Assembly (NCBI GenBank): GCA_910588045.1
Contig: CAJUPS010000018.1
Location: 1-45,502, forward strand
Reading direction: 5' to 3'
DNA length: 45,502 bases
From: an uncultured Oscillospiraceae bacterium
GTDB taxonomy: Bacteria; Bacillota; Clostridia; Oscillospirales; Oscillospiraceae
Positions 15,900 through 24,496 of the stretch are shown here, piece by piece (position 1 is the stretch's first letter; every line of letters starts with the position of its first letter). The notes beneath the pieces were generated by a model. It ran no database searches and had not been told where the DNA came from. It saw only the letters and a list, made by a program, of their open reading frames with translations. Both the position numbers and the translations under genes were made by a program.

Positions 15900-18068
15900 A
15901 TGAGCCGAACCTATCATATAGCAAAAAACGGCTGTGACCGCAATGCCGGAACGGAAGCCGCTCCGTTTCTCACCATCCAACGGGCGGCGGAGCTGGCCCA
16001 GGCCGGAGACAGGGTGATCGTCCATGAGGGCGTGTATCGAGAGTGGGTGCGCCCACAAAACGGAGGCTGGGGTGAGGACAGCCGGATCATTTACGAGGCC
16101 GCGGCGGGAGAACGTGCCGTCATCAAAGGCTCCGAACAAATCACCGGCTGGACGCATGTTAAAGGGACCGTCTGGAAGGTGACGCTGCCGGAGGATCTCT
16201 TCGGCGGCTTCAACCCCTACCGCGTACCTTTGGGCGGGGACTGGTTCGTTGACCCGAAAAATTATCCGGTCCACCCCGGAGAGGTATATCTGAATGGCAA
16301 GTCCTTTTACGAGGCGGCGTCTTTGGAGAAGGTGATGCGCCCTCAGAAGCGGTTTGTCAGCCCTCATGAGACTTGGGGCGGCAGGGAAGAGAAGATCCTG
16401 GAGCCGGAACAGAGCGTGTATCAATGGTTCTGCGAATCGGACGAAAACACGACCACCATCTACGCTAATTTCCAGGGCGCGGACCCCAACCGGGAGCTGG
16501 TGGAGATCAACGTCCGGAAATTCTGTTTCTTCCCGGAACAGACCGGACTGAACTATATCACCGTGCGGGGCTTTGAGATGGCCCATGCCGCCACTGCGTG
16601 GGCGCCGCCCACCGCTATGCAGGAGGGCCTGATCGGCCCCAACTGGAGCAGGGGCTGGGTGATCGAGGACAATATCATCCATGACGCCAAGTGCTGCGGC
16701 ATCAGCATCGGCAAGGAGGCATCCACCGGGCAGAACGACTTCACCCGTTTCCGGGTCAAACCGGGGTATCAGAATCAGCTGGAGGCAGTGTTCAAGGCCC
16801 GTCACACCGGCTGGAGCCGGGAGCGGATCGGGTCGCACATCATCCGGAACAATGTGATCTATGACTGCGGACAGGCTGGGCTCGCGGGCCATCTGGGGTG
16901 CATATTCAGTGAGATCTATGACAACGAGATCTATAACATTGCGGTCTACCTTTCCGGCAATGTGGGAAGCGGCACGGTGCAGGAGTTCTCTGACTGGGTA
17001 GAGTATTGCAACATGGGCGGCCAGTCTCCCATGTCGGAGGAGAGGCGGAGAAACGGCCAGGATGCTCCTTGGAACGTCAAGTATTGGGGCATCGGCAACG
17101 AAGCCTGGGGCTGCGGCGGGAACATGCAGCCGGAATTTTACGCCAATCTCTGCCGTCAGTATGCCACTTATCTGCGCTCCTACAGCAAAGACCATCCTCT
17201 CTACAAAATTGCTTCCGGGGCTAACGTGGACGACTATCAGTGGACGAAGGTGGTCATGGAGCAGGCGGGACAGTTCATCGACGCGGTGAGCCTCCACTAT
17301 TACACCCTGCCCAGGGACGAGTGGGGTCACAAAGGCAGCGCCACGGATTTCGACCGTGCGGAGTATTTTACCACCCTATACAAGACCCTTCGCATGGACG
17401 ACCTCATTGAGAACCACTCCCGGATCATCCGGCAGTACCAGGGCGAACGGAAGGTGGGCCTTGCGGTGGATGAGTGGGGAACCTGGTTCGATGTGGAGCC
17501 CGGAACCAACCCCGGATTCCTGTTCCAGCAGAACACCATGCGGGATGCGCTGGTGGCGGCCATCAATCTGAACATCTTCAACAACCACTGCGACACCGTA
17601 GTCATGGCAAATATCGCCCAGGTGGTCAATGTCCTGCAAGCGATGATCCTGACGGAAGGCCCGCGGATGCTGCTGACGCCCACCTACCATGTCTTCGAGA
17701 TGTATAAGGGCCACCAGGACGCGAAGCAGCTGGAGAGTTATGTGGAGACAGCCCTGGTAAGCGAGACAAACAAGGTTCCCAACCTGCACATTTCCGCAAG
17801 TCAGAGCGCGGACGGCAAGATGCTGGTCACGGTGGCAAATCTGAACGATGCCCAGCCCGCTCCGCTGGACTGCATTCTGGCCGGACTGGGGAAGATCGAG
17901 ACCGTCACCGGGCGGGTGATCTCCGGAAAGACGGACGCTTACAACACTTTTGACGCGCCGGAGGCGGTGAAGCCTGCCGTAATGGAGAACATCCAACTGA
18001 CTGCGGACGGCTTCCAGGGCACTTTGCCCGCCTGTTCCGTGGCGGCGTTCCAGGTGACGGTAAAATGA
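15900..18068 (+). CDS. Chimeric gene: GH120-like N-terminus fused to the C-terminal part of a GH51 arabinofuranosidase
   Basis: Residues 1 to about 348 follow a GH120 beta-xylosidase: AGDRVIVHEGVYREWVRP, TTTIYANFQGADPN, VRGFEMAHAATAWAPPTA, GWVIEDNIIHDAKC and IGSHIIRNNVIYDCGQ. From about 350 (GNVGSGTVQEFSDWVEYC) to 722 the sequence is the C-terminal three quarters of GH51, with acid/base Glu in WGIGNEAWGCGG and nucleophile Glu in AVDEWGTWFD, plus its terminal beta domain. In the GH120 family the catalytic Asp and Glu lie beyond the join, so that half has lost its active site; the GH51 half lacks its opening strands. The frame is maintained with no stop. It has a good AAGGAGGA start site. A deletion between neighbouring GH120 and GH51 genes is the simplest origin; activity is doubtful. 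Misassembly is the alternative. Confidence 0.85.
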   Translation: MSRTYHIAKNGCDRNAGTEAAPFLTIQRAAELAQAGDRVIVHEGVYREWVRPQNGGWGEDSRIIYEAAAGERAVIKGSEQITGWTHVKGTVWKVTLPEDLFGGFNPYRVPLGGDWFVDPKNYPVHPGEVYLNGKSFYEAASLEKVMRPQKRFVSPHETWGGREEKILEPEQSVYQWFCESDENTTTIYANFQGADPNRELVEINVRKFCFFPEQTGLNYITVRGFEMAHAATAWAPPTAMQEGLIGPNWSRGWVIEDNIIHDAKCCGISIGKEASTGQNDFTRFRVKPGYQNQLEAVFKARHTGWSRERIGSHIIRNNVIYDCGQAGLAGHLGCIFSEIYDNEIYNIAVYLSGNVGSGTVQEFSDWVEYCNMGGQSPMSEERRRNGQDAPWNVKYWGIGNEAWGCGGNMQPEFYANLCRQYATYLRSYSKDHPLYKIASGANVDDYQWTKVVMEQAGQFIDAVSLHYYTLPRDEWGHKGSATDFDRAEYFTTLYKTLRMDDLIENHSRIIRQYQGERKVGLAVDEWGTWFDVEPGTNPGFLFQQNTMRDALVAAINLNIFNNHCDTVVMANIAQVVNVLQAMILTEGPRMLLTPTYHVFEMYKGHQDAKQLESYVETALVSETNKVPNLHISASQSADGKMLVTVANLNDAQPAPLDCILAGLGKIETVTGRVISGKTDAYNTFDAPEAVKPAVMENIQLTADGFQGTLPACSVAAFQVTVK

Positions 18069-18331
18069 GCGGAATGGCTGTCAAACGCTGCCGCCAGTGC
18101 CTGCTGCGGGAGATGGCGGATGAGAACGACTATTACAAAAGCGTCCTTTTCTACCGGGAAACCATGCCGAAGAAGAAACGGGTGCCGGACGATATATACG
18201 AAGCGCGGGTGCTGGCCTGCAAGATGTGTGAGAGCCTGGAGAATGGCACCTGCCGCCAGTGCGGGTGCTATGTGGAGCTGCGGGCGGCGCGGATCGATAT
18301 GCACTGTCCCAGAACAGATGCCGTATGGTAG
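18065..18331 (+). CDS. DUF6171-like small Cys-rich protein
   Basis: The 88-aa protein has eight cysteines arranged as a CRQC pair near the start, then CKMC, CRQCGC and a final HCP, suggesting one or two zinc sites. This pattern matches the DUF6171 type of small protein, which I recall next to heparinase-type lyase genes in clostridial glycan loci. No function is known. Its ATG overlaps the stop of the chimeric gene (ATGA) without a strong ribosome site, so it is probably translated by coupling. It sits 13 nt upstream of the lyase. Confidence 0.65.
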   Translation: MSGMAVKRCRQCLLREMADENDYYKSVLFYRETMPKKKRVPDDIYEARVLACKMCESLENGTCRQCGCYVELRAARIDMHCPRTDAVW

Positions 18332-18344
18332 GAGATGATCTGCA

Positions 18345-20357
18345 ATGAGTGTAAAGAGCTTTTTTGAACAGAACCGGGGTGCCTTTTTCTCCGACCGGGA
18401 TGCGGCTGTGGCCTATGTCAAGGCCAACTGCCGGGATGAATTTGCCTCGGTACTCCTGACCGCCGATGCGGCGGTGGAGCAGAAGTTTGTCTTTCAGCTC
18501 CGCTGGGACATGGAACAGACCACCGTCCCGGTGGTATTCGACGGCCCCATCGACTGGCTGCGCCAGCCGGGGGACGATCCGGAGTTTGCCTACGCTTTCA
18601 ACCGGATGCCCTTCTGGGTCTGCATGGGGCAGGCTTACGCCATGACCGGGGATGAGAAGTACGCAAAAGCCTTTGCGGGCCAGCTGGTCCACTGGGTGGA
18701 TACTGTCCGCCGGGACGATTCCGCCTGCCAGAAGGCGTGGCGTACCATCGAGGCCGGGTTCCGCATGGACTACTGGGGCAAAGCCATGTGCTATTTCGAG
18801 GGCAGCCCGCACATTACGGAGGAGGTCATGGATAAGTTCGCCGCCTCCATGACCGATCACGCCGAGTACATCATGGACAACTGGAACAGCTACAACCTTA
18901 TGAGCAACTGGGGCGTGATCGCCAACCGGGGCCTGTTCTTTGCCGGATGCCTCCTACCAGAAACGGAGCGGACTGCGGAGTACCGCCGGGAGGCTCTGCG
19001 GCGGCTGGATGCCGAACGGCGCATCCAGGTCTACGCCGACGGCGTGCAGTGGGAGCAGTCGCCCATGTACCACAACGAGGTGTTCCGCTGCCTGCTGGAG
19101 GTGGTGCTGCTGGCCCACCAGAAAGGCATCGCTCTGCCAGACGGCATGGAGGAGTCCGTGCGGCGCATGGCGATGGTGGATCTGGCGTGGCAGAAGCCCA
19201 ACGGCAGCGAACCCATGATGGGCGACAGCGATGACATCGACCAGCGCGACATCCTGACCCTGGCCGCCGCCGTGTTCCGGGACGGTGTGCTGAAATCCGC
19301 AGGCTATCCCACGATGGATTTCGACAGTCTCTGGATGGTGGGCGCCCAGGCGGCGGAGGAATACGACACTATGCCCGCCGTATGCCCGGAGAAAACCGAC
19401 TTTGCCCTCCACGACAGCGGCAACTATATTTTCCGAGACCGCTGGGGAGCGGACGGCGCTTGGGTGCGCTTCCACTGCGGGATGCTGGGTGCGGGACACG
19501 GCCACGCCGACCAGCTGCACATTGATGTGTCCGCCTTTGGAGAGGACGTCCTGACGGACAGCGGACGGTATACCTATGTCTACGGCCCGGTGCGCCGGGA
19601 GTTCAAGGACCCAACCGCCCATAACACTACCACAGTGGACGGCGAATACTTCTATATCACCGCTGACAGCTGGGAGTGTTCCAAACTCTGCCGGGCGGTG
19701 AACCGGGTTTATTGCAGCAACGCTCGCTACGGATATGCAGAGGGCGGACACTTGGGCTATTATGAAAAAGGTGTATTTGTCAACCGCCGCCTGATCTTCC
19801 TCAAGCCGGATGTCCTGGTGATAGCAGACGAGTTCTATTCTGGTGATTCCCACGATTACCGCCAGTTCTTCCACTGGGGAGAGACCGGGCGGGTGTCGGA
19901 GGAATCCGGCCTGATTCGCTGGGACGGAGAAAAGTGCGCCGCCCGGATGAAGCAGATCTCCGCCGTGCCGATGCAGGTATTCCAGCACCCTGGCAGAATT
20001 TCCCGGCATTACAATCACGCCCAGGAGAACACAGTTACCGAAACCGTGCTGCACGGCGAGGGGTTCACCTCTGTTTTCACGGTTCTGGCGCTGGACAGGC
20101 GGGGAGCGGAGGAGCGTTTTTCCGCAGAAAAACTGCCGGTATACTCCAATTTCAAGGGTATCCAGTTTTTGGATCAGCAGATCGAGGCTTTGCACATCAC
20201 CAAAGGCGGCCGCAGTTGGGCCATTGCGGTAGCCCACGAGGAGTACGCCAGCCCTACCGACACCTTCAACGCCGGAGGCTGTACCGGCTTCGGCGGCGTG
20301 GTGGTGTTTGATGAAGCTGCCGGGGAAACTGAGATCGGCACGGTTTTAGCCAGATAA
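18345..20357 (+). CDS. Heparinase II/III-family polysaccharide lyase
   Basis: This 670-aa protein has an all-helical toroid (about 60-330: FNRMPFWVCMGQAYAMTGDE, NLMSNWGVIANRG, VQWEQSPMYHNEV) and a C-terminal beta-sandwich opening with DSGNYIFRDRWGADGAWVRF and GHGHADQLHIDV, the heparinase II/III signature. Such lyases cleave uronate-linked chains by beta-elimination and leave an unsaturated uronate at the non-reducing end. That product is what GH88 and KduI downstream handle, so the genes make a pathway. Likely catalytic Tyr/His/Asn residues lie in SYNLMSNWG and YHNEVFR. No signal peptide: it acts inside on imported fragments. Substrate (glucuronate in arabinogalactan or another polymer) is inference. 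Confidence 0.88.
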   Translation: MSVKSFFEQNRGAFFSDRDAAVAYVKANCRDEFASVLLTADAAVEQKFVFQLRWDMEQTTVPVVFDGPIDWLRQPGDDPEFAYAFNRMPFWVCMGQAYAMTGDEKYAKAFAGQLVHWVDTVRRDDSACQKAWRTIEAGFRMDYWGKAMCYFEGSPHITEEVMDKFAASMTDHAEYIMDNWNSYNLMSNWGVIANRGLFFAGCLLPETERTAEYRREALRRLDAERRIQVYADGVQWEQSPMYHNEVFRCLLEVVLLAHQKGIALPDGMEESVRRMAMVDLAWQKPNGSEPMMGDSDDIDQRDILTLAAAVFRDGVLKSAGYPTMDFDSLWMVGAQAAEEYDTMPAVCPEKTDFALHDSGNYIFRDRWGADGAWVRFHCGMLGAGHGHADQLHIDVSAFGEDVLTDSGRYTYVYGPVRREFKDPTAHNTTTVDGEYFYITADSWECSKLCRAVNRVYCSNARYGYAEGGHLGYYEKGVFVNRRLIFLKPDVLVIADEFYSGDSHDYRQFFHWGETGRVSEESGLIRWDGEKCAARMKQISAVPMQVFQHPGRISRHYNHAQENTVTETVLHGEGFTSVFTVLALDRRGAEERFSAEKLPVYSNFKGIQFLDQQIEALHITKGGRSWAIAVAHEEYASPTDTFNAGGCTGFGGVVVFDEAAGETEIGTVLAR

Positions 20358-20384
20358 ATCAAAATAACGTGAGGAGAAATGAAA

Positions 20385-21227
20385 ATGGACATTCGCTATT
20401 CCGGAAATCCCAACGACGTCAAGCGGTACACCACCGAGGAGCTCCGCAAAGAGTTCCTGATTGAAAACCTCTATCAGCCCGATACTGTACAGGCTGTTTA
20501 TTCCCATGTTGACCGGATGGTCACGCTGGGGATCATGCCCGTCCACGAATCCGTCTCCATCGACAAGGGCATTGATGTGTGGGCCAATTTCGGCACAAAT
20601 TTCTTTCTGGAACGCCGGGAGGTCGGGTTCTTCAACCTGGGCGGCGCAGGCTCGGTCAGTGTGGACGGCAAGGTCTATGAGATGGGACCCAAGGACTGCA
20701 TCTACATCACCCAAGGCAGCAAAGAGGTGCTGTTCTCCAGCACCGATGCTGCCGCTCCCGCCAGATTCTACGGCGTGTCCGCCCCGGCCCACCGCGCTTA
20801 TGAAACGCGCCTTATCAAGTTGGCGGACGCCGCCAAGAAGCCTCTTGGTTCCATGGAGTCCTCCAACAAGCGTGTTATCAACCAGTTCATTCATCCGGAC
20901 GTACTGAAAACCTGCCAGCTGTCCATGGGTATGACCGTCCTGGAGCCGGGCAGCGTCTGGAACACCATGCCCGTCCACACCCACGAGCGCCGCATGGAGA
21001 TCTACACCTACTTTGATATTCCCAATGGTGAAGTCGTGTTCCACCTCATGGGCCAGCCCCAGGAGACCCGGCACATCGTCATGCACAACTTTGACGCGGT
21101 GATCTCCCCTTCCTGGTCCATCCACGCCGGATGCGGCACGGGCAGCTACACTTTCATCTGGGCCATGGGCGGCGAGAACCAGGCGTTTGACGATATGGAT
21201 ACCGTTTCCACAAGAGAGGTGCGGTAA
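20385..21227 (+). CDS. kduI: 5-dehydro-4-deoxy-D-glucuronate isomerase KduI
   Basis: KduI converts 5-keto-4-deoxyuronate, the free form of the unsaturated uronate, into 2,5-diketo-3-deoxygluconate in the cytoplasm. The cupin metal site is visible as PVHTHERRMEIYTYF (two His and Glu) and the later His in WSIHAGCGTGSY. At 280 aa it has the usual length. I prefer the second ATG at 20385, 8 nt after GAGGAG; the ATG at 20379 is too close to it. It sits directly after the lyase that would make its substrate and upstream of KduD. Confidence 0.95.
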   Translation: MDIRYSGNPNDVKRYTTEELRKEFLIENLYQPDTVQAVYSHVDRMVTLGIMPVHESVSIDKGIDVWANFGTNFFLERREVGFFNLGGAGSVSVDGKVYEMGPKDCIYITQGSKEVLFSSTDAAAPARFYGVSAPAHRAYETRLIKLADAAKKPLGSMESSNKRVINQFIHPDVLKTCQLSMGMTVLEPGSVWNTMPVHTHERRMEIYTYFDIPNGEVVFHLMGQPQETRHIVMHNFDAVISPSWSIHAGCGTGSYTFIWAMGGENQAFDDMDTVSTREVR

Positions 21228-22013
21228 ATGAAGCTGAAAATCCAAATCATCGGCGCGGATGGAATCGTCAAAGCCTCCGCTGCCGGAACGGATATGGTTC
21301 GGCTGGTCTACCGGGAGGCGTATTGCCCCGGCGATATGCTGCACCTGGAGACGGACACCCCCGGCTTCGTCTGGGCGAAGCTGGAGGACAGCATCCCGGA
21401 CACTCTGGCATGGCTGGCAGGGCCGTACCGTTTGACGGTTCCCTTTGGAGAAAAGCGGGCGAACTACTCCCCCAAGAGCTTCACCGGTACTGTTCATCTG
21501 CTGCAAGTCCGGGCGGCGGACGAGAAGGAAATCCAGGGCTGACGCAATCTGGCGTTGAATCCTTTGGACAACGCAGAAAACACCGGGCTCTTCCCCCATG
21601 CCAAGGCCAATATCGAGACTCGGGGCGAGTCCGTCTTTGCCGCCCGCAACGCCATTGACGGCTGCTATGCCAACAGCAGTCACGGCAACTGGCCTTATCA
21701 GAGTTGGGGAATCAACCAGGACCCGAATGCGGAGCTGACCCTGGATTTTGGCCGCGCAGTCCGGATCGACCGGCTGGTATTTACTATCCGGGCCGATTTC
21801 CCCCACGACAGCTGGTGGGATCATGTAACGGTCACGTTCGATAATGGCGTGGAACTGCTCTTTGACCTGGAGAAAACAGCAGAGCGCCAGTGCTTTGATA
21901 TTGCGCCGGTAACGGTGCGCTGGCTGAAATTCCACCGGCTGCACAAGGTCGAGGACGACCCATCCCCCTTCCCTGCTCTGACGCAGATCGAGGTGTGTGG
22001 GACGGAGGCGTAA
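21228..22013 (+). pseudogene. Discoidin-like carbohydrate-binding protein split by an in-frame TGA
   Basis: Two frames in the same phase, 104 aa (21228-21542) and about 150 aa after it, are separated only by TGA at 21540-21542. The reading continues at once with RNLALNPLDNAENTG and then a galactose-binding/discoidin-like domain (AIDGCYANSSHGNWPYQSWG, ADFPHDSWWDHVTVTFDNG, ALTQIEVCGTEA). As I recall the family, homologues run through this junction without a stop, so the gene was probably one protein of about 260 aa. TGG to TGA is a one-base explanation. The first half starts right at the KduI stop. The stop is in a TGAC context, which can be leaky, so some full-length protein may be made. Without a database match, two separate genes cannot be wholly excluded. 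Confidence 0.75.
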
Positions 22014-22029
22014 AGAGAGGAAACTGACG

Positions 22030-23019
22030 ATGCATATTGCAAAAGAAACGCGCTACGACAGAATGTGCTATCACCGCTGCGGAGCCAGCGGCCTGCGGCT
22101 CCCGGCGGTTTCCCTGGGACTGTGGCACAATTTCGGCTCAAACGCCAGCTTTGACAACATGACCGATATTTGCCAGACAGCGTTTGACCATGGGATCACC
22201 CACTTTGATCTGGCAAACAATTACGGCCCAGTCCCCGGCGCGGCGGAAGAGAACTTCGGACGCATTTTAAGGACCAGCTTCGGGCCCTATCGTGACGAAC
22301 TGGTGATCTCCACGAAAGCCGGATACGATATGTGGTCCGGCCCTTACGGCGACGGCGGGAGCAGGAAATATCTGGTGGCCAGCCTCGACCAGAGCCTCCG
22401 CCGCATGGGGCTGGAGTATGTGGACATCTACTATCACCACAGGCCCGACCCGGACACGCCTCTGGAGGAGACTGCAAGAGCCTTGGATGGGATCGTCCGC
22501 AGCGGGAAAGCCCTGTATATCGGCATTTCAAATTATGACAGGAATCAGACCATTGCCATTTCGGAATGGTTCAAAAGGCTGGGCACGCCGTTTATTATCA
22601 ACCAGCAGAGATATTCCATGCTGGATCGTGGTATAGAGAAGGACGGTCTGAAGGAATATGCGGCAAAAAACGGGATTGGGATCATCACGTTCTGCCCACT
22701 GGCGCAGGGACTGCTGACTGACCGGTATCTGAATGGCATCCCGGCGGACAGCCGTATCCGGACGGATGGGAGATTCCTGAAAGAGGACGCCGTAAGTGAG
22801 ACACTTCTGGGCAAACTCCGTGCGCTGAATGCATTGGCAGAGAAGCGCGGCCAGAGCCTGGCACAGATGGCACTGGCCTGGATCTTGCGGGACGGCGATA
22901 TTACCAGCGTTTTGATTGGAGCCTCCCGGGCCTCCCAGGTAGTTGACAATGTGGGTATGCTGGATAATTTGCAATTCAGCGAGGATGAGAGAAGTCAAAT
23001 CGAACAGATTCTTGCGTAG
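22030..23019 (+). CDS. Aldo/keto reductase (YghZ/Gpr type)
   Basis: The 329-aa protein is an NADPH-dependent aldo/keto reductase of the YghZ (L-glyceraldehyde 3-phosphate reductase) group, a (beta/alpha)8 barrel. The tetrad is present: Asp in THFDLANNYG, Tyr in the same motif, Lys in ISTKAGYD and His in IYYHHRPDP. The C-terminal cofactor site reads SVLIGASRASQVVDN. Start ATG 22030 follows GAGAGGAAA by 7 nt; the frame extends upstream over the previous gene only by chance. Its substrate here is unknown; a sugar or uronate aldehyde from the pathway is plausible. Confidence 0.9.
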   Translation: MHIAKETRYDRMCYHRCGASGLRLPAVSLGLWHNFGSNASFDNMTDICQTAFDHGITHFDLANNYGPVPGAAEENFGRILRTSFGPYRDELVISTKAGYDMWSGPYGDGGSRKYLVASLDQSLRRMGLEYVDIYYHHRPDPDTPLEETARALDGIVRSGKALYIGISNYDRNQTIAISEWFKRLGTPFIINQQRYSMLDRGIEKDGLKEYAAKNGIGIITFCPLAQGLLTDRYLNGIPADSRIRTDGRFLKEDAVSETLLGKLRALNALAEKRGQSLAQMALAWILRDGDITSVLIGASRASQVVDNVGMLDNLQFSEDERSQIEQILA

Positions 23020-23030
23020 GAGAAATTGAT

Positions 23031-23837
23031 ATGAATAATTTCAGTATGGCATCCTTTTCCTTGGAAGGGAAAGTTGCCTTAGTCACTGGCGCGGCCTATG
23101 GCATTGGCTTCGCCATGGCGGAGGCCTTGGCCGGTGCGGGAGCGAAAATCGCTTTCAACTGCCGTAGTCAGTCCAATCTGGATAAGGCCCTGACGGATTA
23201 CGCTGCCAAGGGGATCGCTGCCAAGGGCTACATTGCAGATGTGACCGACGAGGCCCAGGTCAACGACCTGATCAGCAAGATCGAAGCCGATCTGGGCGGC
23301 GTAGACATCCTGGTCAACAACGCCGGGATCATCAAGCGCATCCCCATGACGGAGATGAGCGCGGCGGACTTCCGGCAGGTGGTGGACATCGATTTGATCG
23401 GGCCGTTTATCTGCGCCAAGGCTGTGATCCCCGGAATGCTGAAAAAAGGACACGGGAAGATCATCAACATCTGCTCCATGATGAGCGAGCTGGGCCGGGA
23501 GACCGTCTCTGCTTACGCCGCAGCCAAGGGCGGACTGAAGATGCTCACCCGGAACATCTGCTCCGAGTACGGCGGGGCCAACATCCAGTGCAACGGCATC
23601 GGCCCTGGCTACATTGCTACCCCTCAGACCGCGCCCCTGCGGGAGCGCCAGCCGGACGGCAGCCGCCACCCCTTCGATCAGTTCATCATTGCCAAGACCC
23701 CGGCGGGTCGCTGGGGAACCCCAGAGGATCTAATGGGACCGGCGGTGTTCCTGGCCTCCGACGCCTCCAACTTTGTCAACGGGCATGTCCTCTACGTGGA
23801 CGGCGGCATCCTGGCCTATATCGGCAAACAGCCTTGA
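23031..23837 (+). CDS. kduD: SDR dehydrogenase, 2-dehydro-3-deoxygluconate 5-dehydrogenase KduD / gluconate 5-dehydrogenase
   Basis: KduD reduces 2,5-diketo-3-deoxygluconate to 2-keto-3-deoxygluconate with NADH. The Rossmann motif TGAAYGIG, the NNAG motif, the catalytic Ser in INICSMMSELG and YAAAKGG (Tyr/Lys) are all visible in 268 aa. It is the natural next step after KduI, and the KDPG aldolase follows 13 nt later. The related gluconate 5-dehydrogenase cannot be told apart from sequence alone; the neighbours favour KduD. Start ATG 23031 has an AGGAG site. Confidence 0.9.
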   Translation: MNNFSMASFSLEGKVALVTGAAYGIGFAMAEALAGAGAKIAFNCRSQSNLDKALTDYAAKGIAAKGYIADVTDEAQVNDLISKIEADLGGVDILVNNAGIIKRIPMTEMSAADFRQVVDIDLIGPFICAKAVIPGMLKKGHGKIINICSMMSELGRETVSAYAAAKGGLKMLTRNICSEYGGANIQCNGIGPGYIATPQTAPLRERQPDGSRHPFDQFIIAKTPAGRWGTPEDLMGPAVFLASDASNFVNGHVLYVDGGILAYIGKQP

Positions 23838-23850
23838 CGGAGGATAGCGC

Positions 23851-24495
23851 ATGAACGATATTTTTGAGAAGATCCACGCCATTGGTATCCTGCCGGTTAT
23901 TGCCTTGGACGACGCAGCTCAGGCGGTTCCGCTGGCAAAAGCCTTGGCAGCAGGAGGCATCCCCGCCGCCGAGGTCACCTTCCGCACCGCTGCGGGCGAG
24001 GAGGCGATCCGTCGGATCGCCCAGGAAGTACCGGAGGTGCTGGTAGGCGCGGGTACAGTGCTGACTACCGAACAGGTAGATCTTGCGGTAAATGCTGGAG
24101 CGAAGTTTATCGTCAGCCCCGGTACGAACGCAAAAGTTGTCTATCACTGTCAGAAACTGGGTGTACAACCAATTCCAGGCGCGATCACGCCTACAGAAAT
24201 CGAAACTGCGATGGAGTTAGGGCTGGATGTGCTAAAATTCTTCCCGGCAGAGCCTTCCGGCGGACTGGGGATGATCAAGGCTCTGACTGCACCATACACC
24301 CAGATCAAATTCATTCCCACCGGCGGTATCAGCACCGCCAATATGGGAGAGTATCTGAAGCACCCCAAAATTCTGGCCTGCGGTGGGAGTTGGATGGTGA
24401 AGAAAGACCTGATGAACGCCGGGAAGTTTGAGGAGATCCGGGCTCTTGCAGCGGAAGCCGCCGCCATTGTGAAATCGGTTAGGGAGGGCAAGTGA
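23851..24495 (+). CDS. eda: KDPG/KHG aldolase (Eda)
   Basis: This class I aldolase splits 2-keto-3-deoxy-6-phosphogluconate into pyruvate and glyceraldehyde-3-phosphate. The Schiff-base Lys129 is in DVLKFFPAEP and the acid/base Glu41 in AAEVTFRTAA; GAGTVLT and PTGGIS phosphate loops are also present. The 214 aa are normal length. Start ATG 23851 follows GGAGG. It completes the uronate branch with the kinase that begins 1 nt after its stop. Confidence 0.95.
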   Translation: MNDIFEKIHAIGILPVIALDDAAQAVPLAKALAAGGIPAAEVTFRTAAGEEAIRRIAQEVPEVLVGAGTVLTTEQVDLAVNAGAKFIVSPGTNAKVVYHCQKLGVQPIPGAITPTEIETAMELGLDVLKFFPAEPSGGLGMIKALTAPYTQIKFIPTGGISTANMGEYLKHPKILACGGSWMVKKDLMNAGKFEEIRALAAEAAAIVKSVREGK

Positions 24496-24496
24496 C

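Noticed and set aside
15399..17330. A 643-aa open frame antisense to the chimeric gene
   Set aside because: It has no ribosome site or recognisable motif; the plus strand shows two known enzyme families.
21540..21542. Selenocysteine read at the TGA inside the discoidin-like gene
   Set aside because: No convincing SECIS hairpin within about 40 bases downstream, and no reason for a selenoprotein in this family.
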